DNA of 11,503 nucleotides from Spirochaetia bacterium (GTDB lineage: Bacteria; Spirochaetota; Spirochaetia; Treponematales; Breznakiellaceae). Below, in pieces: positions 6,234 through 11,503 of this stretch (the stretch's first letter is position 1; every line of letters starts with the position of its first letter). A program made the position numbers and the translations under genes. The stretch lies in the NCBI GenBank assembly GCA_025997655.1, contig BNUW01000078.1, positions 1 to 11,503 on the forward strand. The letters are read 5' to 3'. The notes beneath the pieces were generated by a model that was not told the DNA's origin, did not search any database, and saw only the letters and a list, made by a program, of their open reading frames with translations.

Positions 6234-6692
6234 ATGGGACTTTTTACTTCGATTAATATAGCCGCATCCGGGATGACCGCCGAGCGGCTCCGTTCAGACG
6301 TGATTGCCGACAATATCGCGAACGCCTCCACCACCCGTACCGCCGAGGGAGGCCCCTTTCGCCGGAGCAGGGTGGTATTGCGGCCCCGGACGGAACAGCC
6401 CTTCTGGCGTTCACCCTTCCTGCCGGATTCAATGGACAGGGGGCCGGGTACAGGGGTCAGGGTTGCGGAAATACAGAAGGACACCAAAGAGAACCGGCTG
6501 GTCTACGATCCCACCCATCCCGACGCCATCCAAACCGGGCCAAGGGCGGGGTATGTGGAGATGCCCAACGTGGATGTGGTCACCGAAATGGTGGACATGA
6601 TCGCCGCAACCCGGGCATACGAAGCGAATGCTTCTATTATAGAGGGGTCCAAATCAATGTTTCAGCGGGCTCTGGAAATCGGCAGCAGATAA
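6234..6692 (+). CDS. flgC: Flagellar basal-body rod protein FlgC
   Basis: The 152-residue protein (family about 135-150) is the second proximal rod subunit, exported through the flagellar type III route. The N-terminal motif MGLFTSINIAASGMTAER and DVIADNIANASTTRTAEGGPFRR match the FlgC/rod family signature. The C-terminal MPNVDVVTEMVDMIAATRAYEANA is the hallmark helix shared by rod and hook proteins. The start ATG at 6234 lies 7 bases after the flgB stop; the only ribosome binding site is a weak AAGGTAGGTAG overlapping the flgB end, which suggests coupling. fliE follows after 22 bases with a strong GGAGGGAGGGG. Confidence 0.97.
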   Translation: MGLFTSINIAASGMTAERLRSDVIADNIANASTTRTAEGGPFRRSRVVLRPRTEQPFWRSPFLPDSMDRGPGTGVRVAEIQKDTKENRLVYDPTHPDAIQTGPRAGYVEMPNVDVVTEMVDMIAATRAYEANASIIEGSKSMFQRALEIGSR

Positions 6693-6714
6693 GAATACAG
6701 GAGGGAGGGGATAG

Positions 6715-7113
6715 ATGCAGATTTACAAACCGGAACTGGTAACGGGGGATAAGATCCCCATGGCGATTACAAATCCAAAACACATGGTACCCCGGAACGG
6801 GCCCTTTACCGTAGGCGGTCAAATGGCCGGGGGCAGGGGAAGTGTCGTATCCGAAATGGGGAACATGATTGGCTCAGACGCGGTGACCCGGAGCGGCAGT
6901 TTCGAAAACGTGATGCTCCAGGCCCTGGATAAGGTCAGTGCGTATCAGCAGTTTTCTTCGGATCTGGCCCAGCAGGCCATCACCGAGCCGGGGTCCATAG
7001 ACCCCCATGATCTTACCGTTGCCCAGCAAAAGGCCAACTTGTCATTTGACATAACCAGGAATGTGCTTAGCCGTCTGGTTCAAGGATGGAAAGACATTAT
7101 CAATACACGATAA
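6715..7113 (+). CDS. fliE: Flagellar hook-basal body complex protein FliE
   Basis: The 132-residue FliE forms the adaptor between the MS ring (FliF) and the proximal rod and is an early export substrate. It is longer than the typical 100-110 residues; the extra part is at the N-terminus, where about 60 residues with a Gly-rich segment (VGGQMAGGRGS) precede the conserved core. The core is SFENVMLQALDKVSAYQQFSSDLAQQAI, then DPHDLTVAQQKANLSFDITRNVLSRLVQGWKDI, which fits the FliE pattern of a helical pair with the conserved DxHDxTVAxxKA block. The start ATG at 6715 is preceded by GGAGGGAGGGG at 6700-6710. The position between flgC and fliF is the standard one. There is a 48-base gap before fliF. 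Confidence 0.93.
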   Translation: MQIYKPELVTGDKIPMAITNPKHMVPRNGPFTVGGQMAGGRGSVVSEMGNMIGSDAVTRSGSFENVMLQALDKVSAYQQFSSDLAQQAITEPGSIDPHDLTVAQQKANLSFDITRNVLSRLVQGWKDIINTR

Positions 7114-7161
7114 CAGATAGATAAACAAGGCGCCTGACGCCGTTCTTCTGGGGAGGGGAAT

Positions 7162-8865
7162 ATGAACGAGTGGTTTAAAAAACTTTTTGGACAGATCAAG
7201 GGACTGTGGGGCAAGTGGACCTGGGTGCAGCGGGGTATCCTCATCGGGATCACCGTTGCGGCTATCGCCGGGCTTATCGCCCTGGTGTCGGTTTCTTCCG
7301 CGCCCACCATGGTGCCGATCTTTAACACTGCTTTCAAAGAAGAAGACCGGGACCGGATCGTCACCAGGATCGACGAGGAAGGGATTAAGACCACGGTCAA
7401 TGCTTCCGGGGTTATCATGGTGGAGGACGCCAAGACCGCCCAACGAATGAGGGCTATCCTTATTCGGGAGGACCTGGTTCCTGCGGGTACCGATCCCTGG
7501 GCCATCTTCGATACGGAACGCTGGACTACCACCGACTTTGAGCGGAACGTCAACCTCAGGCGGGCTATCACGGCGGATGTTACGAACCTTATTAAATCCT
7601 TGGCCGAAGTGGATGATGCGAAGGTTTCTATCCCCATGGTGGAACGGACACTCTTTACGCAGGAGCAGAATCCGGTTACCGCCGCCGTGATCATCACCCC
7701 AAAACCGGGGAGTGATATTACGGAGAACCGCAAGAAAATTGAGGGCATCCAGAAGATACTTAAATTTGCGGTGGAGGGTCTCAAGGACGAATACATTACC
7801 ATTACGGATCATAACGGCATGGTGCTCAACGATTTTGCGGGTATGGCGGATTTTGACCGGCTGGCCTTGCTTGATAAGGAGGCAAAACATATCCGTACCC
7901 TGGAAACCCAGTACGCCGCACAGGTTCTCAGGCTGCTTCAACAGACCTATACCGCCGACCGGGTGCGGGACCTGAATGTCAAAATTGATAAGGATATGTC
8001 AAAGAAAGCGGTGACCACCGAGGAATTTTATCCCATCACCATAAAGCCCCGAACTCCCGGTCTTTCCTATGATGACTCCGAGCTCGCCAGATCCCTTACC
8101 CGGTCCGAGTCAACATCCAGTACCGCTTGGAAGGGCACGGGGTTTAACCCCGAAGGCCCTGCGGGAGTCGAAGGCCAAACCCCTCCGGTGATGGGGGATA
8201 TGTCAAATCTCTACGGTGAGGTTGAGCAAAAAACCCTGACCCATAATGAGGAAATTAATAGCCGGCATATTGAGGAAGAGAAAAGCCCCGGTATTGACCG
8301 GATGACCGTATCGGTAAACATCGACGGTACCTGGAAGCTGAAGTACGATGAAAAAAATAAGCTCGTGTTACTGCCGGATGGTACCCGGGAACGGGAATAT
8401 ATCCCCCTGCCTCCGGAGGAAATCCAGGCAGCCAAGGCGCTGATCCAGGACGCTATCGGGTTCAGCGCCGCCAAGGGGTATTCGGTGACGGTTCAGAATA
8501 TCCGCTTTGACCGGTCAAAGGAGTTTGCCGAGGAGGACGCCGCCTATCAGCGGCAGAAGCAGGTGCAGACCACCATATTGGCGCTTCTATCGGGAATAGT
8601 ATTGCTGTTCGTCGCGTTTATCGCGTTCAGGGTGATAACAACGGCGGCGGAACGGCGCAGACGGGCCAAGGAAGAGGAGCTTGCGCGGCAGCATCAGGAG
8701 ATGCGGGAACGGGCTTTCCAGGAAGCGGAGGAGCAGGGGGTGGAAGTCTCCATGTCCGTGGAAGAACGGAAGCGGATGGAACTCCAGGAGAACGCCATCA
8801 ACATGGCGAAGGAACATCCCGGGGATGTGGCCCAGCTTATCAGAACCTGGCTTGCGGAGGAGTAG
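7162..8865 (+). CDS. fliF: Flagellar MS-ring protein FliF
   Basis: The 567-residue FliF (family about 520-570) forms the inner-membrane MS ring on which the rod, C-ring and export gate are built. Two membrane helices bracket the protein: TM1 at about 25-45 (GILIGITVAAIAGLIALVSV) and TM2 at about 470-492 (TTILALLSGIVLLFVAFIAF), followed by an Arg-rich stop (RVITTAAERRRR). The region between is periplasmic with ring-building motifs; early landmarks are SAPTMVPIF, then IDEEGIKTTV and ALIREDLVPAG-like positions near residues 70-110. Residues about 300-370 are a Ser/Gly/Pro-rich insertion, probably the beta-collar loops. The cytoplasmic C-terminus contains a charged helix and ends DVAQLIRTWLAEE, the part that binds FliG. 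The ATG at 7162 follows GGGGAGGGGAA at a good distance. The last codons carry the fliG ribosome binding site. Confidence 0.97.
   Translation: MNEWFKKLFGQIKGLWGKWTWVQRGILIGITVAAIAGLIALVSVSSAPTMVPIFNTAFKEEDRDRIVTRIDEEGIKTTVNASGVIMVEDAKTAQRMRAILIREDLVPAGTDPWAIFDTERWTTTDFERNVNLRRAITADVTNLIKSLAEVDDAKVSIPMVERTLFTQEQNPVTAAVIITPKPGSDITENRKKIEGIQKILKFAVEGLKDEYITITDHNGMVLNDFAGMADFDRLALLDKEAKHIRTLETQYAAQVLRLLQQTYTADRVRDLNVKIDKDMSKKAVTTEEFYPITIKPRTPGLSYDDSELARSLTRSESTSSTAWKGTGFNPEGPAGVEGQTPPVMGDMSNLYGEVEQKTLTHNEEINSRHIEEEKSPGIDRMTVSVNIDGTWKLKYDEKNKLVLLPDGTREREYIPLPPEEIQAAKALIQDAIGFSAAKGYSVTVQNIRFDRSKEFAEEDAAYQRQKQVQTTILALLSGIVLLFVAFIAFRVITTAAERRRRAKEEELARQHQEMRERAFQEAEEQGVEVSMSVEERKRMELQENAINMAKEHPGDVAQLIRTWLAEE
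8856..8862 (+). promoter_or_regulatory. Shine-Dalgarno of fliG inside the fliF end
   Basis: GGAGGAG at 8856-8862 overlaps the last fliF codons and lies 6 bases before the fliG ATG at 8869. Ribosomes finishing fliF uncover or reach it directly, which suggests coupled production of the two directly interacting rotor proteins. Confidence 0.7.
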
Positions 8866-8868
8866 AAT

Positions 8869-9912
8869 ATGGCTAAAGCATCCGCCGGAGCAGGGGACAA
8901 GAAAAAAGGCGCCAAGGAATTTACCGGCCGCCAGAAAGCCGCAGTGTTTCTGGTCAGCATGGGGTCTGAAATATCCTCGGAGATCTTCAAGTATCTGCGG
9001 GAAGATGAAATAGAAACACTCACCTTCGAGATTGCCCGGCTTGACACTATTGAGTCGGAGCAGAAGGAAGCGGTCCTGGCGGAATTCCAGGAACTGATGA
9101 TGGCCAGCGAGTTTATCACCACCGGGGGTATCGACTACGCCCGGGAACTTTTGGAAAAATCGTTAGGCAGCCAAAAGGCAATCGACATCATCAACCGCCT
9201 CACTTCCAGTTTACAGGTAAGGCCCTTCGACTTTATCCGCCGCACCGATCCTGCGCACCTCTTAAACTTTATCCAGCAGGAACACCCCCAAACTATCGCC
9301 CTAATCCTAGCGTATCTGGAACCGAACAAGGCTTCGGTAATATTGCAGAGCATTCCCCATGAAGTGCAGAGCGATGTGGCCCGGCGAATTGCCACCATGG
9401 ACCGCACCAGCCCGGAGGTACTTCGGGAGGTGGAGCGGGTTTTGGAGAAGAAGCTTTCCACCCTGTCCAGCGAAGACTATACTGCTGCGGGCGGCGTCGG
9501 GAACATCGTAGAAATACTGAACATGGTGGACCGGTCTTCTGAAAAGCAGATCATCGAAGCCCTGGAAGAAGAGGACCCGGAACTTGCGGAGGAAATCAAG
9601 AAACGGATGTTCGTGTTCGAAGATATTGTCATGCTGGACGACCGGGCTATACAACGGGTCATGCGGGAAGTGGATTCCCAGGAATTATCGAAGGCCCTCA
9701 AATCGGTGGATGCCGAAGTGCAGGATAAGATCTTCCGGAACATGTCTAAGCGCGCGGCCCAGATGCTCAAGGAAGATATGGAGTTTATGGGACCGGTCAG
9801 ATTGAAGGATGTTGAAGAAGCGCAGCAGAAGATCGTGGGCATCATCCGGCACCTGGAAGAAACCGGGGAAATCGTGGTTGCCCGCGCCGGTGAGGATGAG
9901 TTGGTAGTATGA
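8869..9912 (+). CDS. fliG: Flagellar motor switch protein FliG
   Basis: The 347-residue FliG is the rotor protein that joins the MS ring (through its N-domain, binding the FliF C-terminus) to FliM and contacts the stator. After a Lys/Gly-rich start, the N-domain begins FTGRQKAAVFLVSMGSEISSEIFKYL. The middle domain carries EHPQT at 138-142, the surface that binds FliM. A flexible Gly-Gly linker lies at G208-G209 (AAGGVGNI). The C-domain has the MFVF motif at 247-250, followed by a charged torque helix DDRAIQRVMREVDSQEL (257-273). It ends KRAAQMLKED...GPVRLKDVEEAQQKI. All landmarks of a torque-generating FliG are intact. Spirochaetes commonly carry a second FliG paralogue elsewhere; by location in the flgB-fliI run this should be the main motor copy. 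The fliH start ATGA overlaps the stop. Confidence 0.97.
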   Translation: MAKASAGAGDKKKGAKEFTGRQKAAVFLVSMGSEISSEIFKYLREDEIETLTFEIARLDTIESEQKEAVLAEFQELMMASEFITTGGIDYARELLEKSLGSQKAIDIINRLTSSLQVRPFDFIRRTDPAHLLNFIQQEHPQTIALILAYLEPNKASVILQSIPHEVQSDVARRIATMDRTSPEVLREVERVLEKKLSTLSSEDYTAAGGVGNIVEILNMVDRSSEKQIIEALEEEDPELAEEIKKRMFVFEDIVMLDDRAIQRVMREVDSQELSKALKSVDAEVQDKIFRNMSKRAAQMLKEDMEFMGPVRLKDVEEAQQKIVGIIRHLEETGEIVVARAGEDELVV

Positions 9913-11042
9913 TTAACAAGGCGGTTTTCCGGCCCGGCGAAGTGGCGCTCAGCAATGAAACGGTGCTCCTGGACCCTCCCATGGCGTTCATGGATGTTGC
10001 GCTCCAGGGGCCGGTGCTTCCGGAACTGGACCATGTACCGGAGATGCCGGAGTATACCGGTCCCACTGCGGATGACCTCAGGCGGGAAGCGGAACTGTTC
10101 AAGTCCCATTGGGACGAGGAACGGGAGGCCATGATCCAGGATGCAAAAGACCGTGCGGCTGCCATCGTTTCCGAAGCCCAGGCAAACGCCGGTGAAGAGG
10201 TGCTCCGGGTGTCCGACGAGGCGGAGCAGATAAAGCGGCAGGCGGCGGAGGAGGCGGAGAAGATACGCGCCGAGGCGCAGCAGAAGGCGGCGGAGATAGA
10301 AAGTACCGCCGAAGCCGCCTTTGAGAAAACGCGTAAGGAAGCTGCGAATGCGGGCTTCAAGGAGGGCCGGGAAGCGGGGTACGCCGATGGCAAGGCAGAG
10401 GCCGATCGCCTGATTGAACGGGTCCAGACCGTGCTGGAACGGGCCCAGGGCCGCCGGGAAGAAATCCTGGTGGAGACCGAGCAGCAGATCGTAGATTTAG
10501 TATTACTGATGACCAGGAAGGTTATCAAGATCATCTCCGAGACCCAGACGGATGTGGTAACGGAAAATATCCTGGCGGCTCTGCGTAAGGTAAAAAGCAG
10601 GGGCGCCATTACTATCCGGGTGAATGTGCGGGATTTGCGGCTTACCACCGGGCACATCGACCGCTTTATTCAGAAGATGGAAGGGGTAAAGGGCATACAG
10701 GTGGCGGAGGATTCCACGGTTGATCCCGGCGGCTGCATCATCGAGACGGACTTCGGCGAAATTGACGCCCGTATCAGCAGCCAGCTTGCGGAGCTTGAGT
10801 CGAAGATCCGTGCTGTGACCCCGATTACGGAACGGTCCAAACCCGCGCCTGACGCCGCCGCCGCAGCGCTGTCCGCCGGGCTTGGCGGAGCGTCATCAGC
10901 AAGTACAATGCCCTCAGCGGGCGGAGTTCCGTCATCCAGCGCAACGCCATCAGTCGGCGGAGCGTCGTTGACGGATGCATCGCCCTCAGCCGGCACATCG
11001 GCGTTAACCGGCGCAGAGCCGTCATCCGGTGCTGCCGGGTAG
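9909..11042 (+). CDS. fliH: Flagellar assembly protein FliH with a 12-residue-repeat C-terminal tail
   Basis: FliH dimers bind the export ATPase FliI, regulate it and link it to the C-ring. The protein has 377 residues, long for the family (235-310). After a Pro-containing N-terminus (about 1-55) comes a long Ala/Glu/Lys/Arg-rich helix, probably coiled coil, from about 55 to 190. Within it is the FliH glycine motif, with A145, G149, G153, G157, G161 and A165 spaced every fourth residue. The C-terminal FliH/YscL domain runs to about residue 308: ILVETEQQIVDLVLLMTRKVIKI, then VNVRDLRLT, GCIIETDFGEIDARISSQLAEL. After it lies an Ala/Ser/Pro/Gly tail with imperfect 12-residue repeats (residues 332-377). 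The start ATGA at 9909 overlaps the fliG stop by 4 bases; fliI starts 8 bases after the stop. The tail is unusual. Confidence 0.93.
   Translation: MINKAVFRPGEVALSNETVLLDPPMAFMDVALQGPVLPELDHVPEMPEYTGPTADDLRREAELFKSHWDEEREAMIQDAKDRAAAIVSEAQANAGEEVLRVSDEAEQIKRQAAEEAEKIRAEAQQKAAEIESTAEAAFEKTRKEAANAGFKEGREAGYADGKAEADRLIERVQTVLERAQGRREEILVETEQQIVDLVLLMTRKVIKIISETQTDVVTENILAALRKVKSRGAITIRVNVRDLRLTTGHIDRFIQKMEGVKGIQVAEDSTVDPGGCIIETDFGEIDARISSQLAELESKIRAVTPITERSKPAPDAAAAALSAGLGGASSASTMPSAGGVPSSSATPSVGGASLTDASPSAGTSALTGAEPSSGAAG
10902..11039 (+). repeat. 36-base (12-residue) imperfect tandem repeats encoding the FliH tail
   Basis: Four in-register units of 36, 36, 36 and 30 bases start at 10902, 10938, 10974 and 11010. 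They encode STMPSAGGVPSS, SATPSVGGASLT, DASPSAGTSALT and GAEPSSGAAG, with a central PS(A/V/S)G in each. Units differ at many bases, so the repeat is old or selected at protein level. It lies exactly at the end of the gene. Confidence 0.75.
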
Positions 11043-11050
11043 GGGGCATC

Positions 11051-11503
11051 ATGGAAACCATTTTAGACAAGTATCTCGGCGCAACGGAACAAACGGAAAC
11101 CATCAAATATGCGGGCCGGGTAATTAAGGTCCAGGGCATACTCATCGAAAGCGCGGGGCCCCAGGCGGTGATAGGGGAAGTGTGCCGCATTGAGGCGCCG
11201 CGGGGCAGGGGAACCATCCTGGCCGAAGTGGTGGGGCTTGCGGGCAGCATCGTCCAGCTTATGGCCTACGAGGAGATTGAGGGCATAGAGATTGGCAACC
11301 GGGTGATTGCCTCAGGGGATCAACTGGGGGTAGCGGTCTCACAAAAACTGTTGGGCCGGGTCCTTGACGCCATGGGCCGCCCCGTGGACGATAAGGGCGC
11401 CATTGAATCGCCTTTGTACTATCCCGCCATCGCCAGCCCCCCGGACCCCCTTAAGCGCCGCAGGATTACTGAGCCCATTGCCACCGGGGTCAGGGCCATC
11501 GAC
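11051..11503 (+). CDS. fliI: Flagellum-specific ATP synthase/export ATPase FliI, N-terminal part (3' truncated by window edge)
   Basis: An ATG at 11051 opens a frame that stays open for 151 codons to the window end. The product is the flagellar type III export ATPase, a relative of the F1 beta subunit, that forms a hexamer at the export gate and is controlled by FliH. Visible are the N-terminal beta-barrel region (YAGRVIKVQGILIESAGP, IGEVCRIEAP), then LGRVLDAMGRPVDDKG (101-116), the standard signature before the ATPase core, and DPLKRRRITEPIATGVRAID (about 132-151), which leads into the Walker A loop beyond the window. AGGGGG at 11041-11046, overlapping the fliH stop, is the ribosome binding site at 4 bases. 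The family is certain; the catalytic motifs cannot be checked here. Confidence 0.95.
   Translation, partial: METILDKYLGATEQTETIKYAGRVIKVQGILIESAGPQAVIGEVCRIEAPRGRGTILAEVVGLAGSIVQLMAYEEIEGIEIGNRVIASGDQLGVAVSQKLLGRVLDAMGRPVDDKGAIESPLYYPAIASPPDPLKRRRITEPIATGVRAID

Noticed and set aside
7129..7141. Small hairpin GGCG-CCTGA-CGCC in the fliE-fliF gap
   Set aside because: It has only a 4-bp stem with no T-run or conserved context, so it is probably chance.
7042..7941. 299-codon minus-strand open frame opposite fliE/fliF
   Set aside because: FliF is unambiguous here, and the antisense product has no recognisable domain and a His/Gly/Pro-rich composition.
9842..10657. 271-codon minus-strand open frame opposite fliG/fliH
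   Set aside because: It is opposite well-supported FliG and FliH coding sequence; Ser/Arg/Ala-rich composition is typical of antisense reading of Glu/Ala/Lys-rich coiled coil.

Overview
The window looks like a chromosomal segment of a spirochaete, most likely a Treponema-type organism. The evidence is the gene order dprA-topA-xer-hslV-hslU-flgB-flgC-fliE-fliF-fliG-fliH-fliI, which matches what I recall of treponemal housekeeping/flagellar loci, and the protein flavour, for example a FliG with the C-terminal pattern of the main motor FliG. Base composition is moderately GC-rich by eye, above what I would expect for an oral treponeme and more like insect-gut or free-living relatives. The species is an inference. 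Every gene lies on the + strand.

Layout. Bases 1-281 are the 3' end of dprA (DNA uptake/recombination). After 6 bases comes topA (288-2438, DNA topoisomerase I with three C-terminal four-cysteine zinc ribbons). It overlaps a Xer-family tyrosine recombinase gene (about 2428-3333). A 154-base gap (3334-3487) holds an imperfect palindromic repeat. Then come hslV and hslU (3488-5607), overlapping by one base, which encode the two-part ATP-dependent HslVU protease. A second gap (5608-5809) holds a related but more complex palindromic/direct repeat and the leader of the flagellar operon. From 5810 to the right edge is a tightly packed run encoding the flagellar basal body and export apparatus: flgB, flgC (proximal rod), fliE (rod/MS-ring junction), fliF (MS ring), fliG (rotor/switch), fliH (export ATPase regulator) and the first 151 codons of fliI (export ATPase), which runs off the window.

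How the genes work together. dprA, topA and xer concern DNA processing, topology and chromosome dimer resolution. hslVU is cytoplasmic proteolysis. The flg/fli genes build the rotor-proximal part of the (in spirochaetes periplasmic) flagellum, in an order that follows the physical assembly from rod to MS ring to C-ring to export ATPase. Overlaps or near-overlaps (xer in topA, hslV/hslU, fliG/fliH, fliH/fliI) and Shine-Dalgarno sequences placed inside the preceding genes suggest translational coupling.

The most unusual content is outside the genes. Two AACCRCARAGG-type inverted-repeat elements bracket hslVU exactly. The same gene order in Bacillus (as I recall it) carries trmFO between topA and the xer gene, and codY between hslU and flgB; neither is present here, and the second repeat element occupies the codY position. 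Within proteins, HslU has an enlarged low-complexity insertion in its I-domain, and FliH ends in a 12-residue tandem repeat tail.
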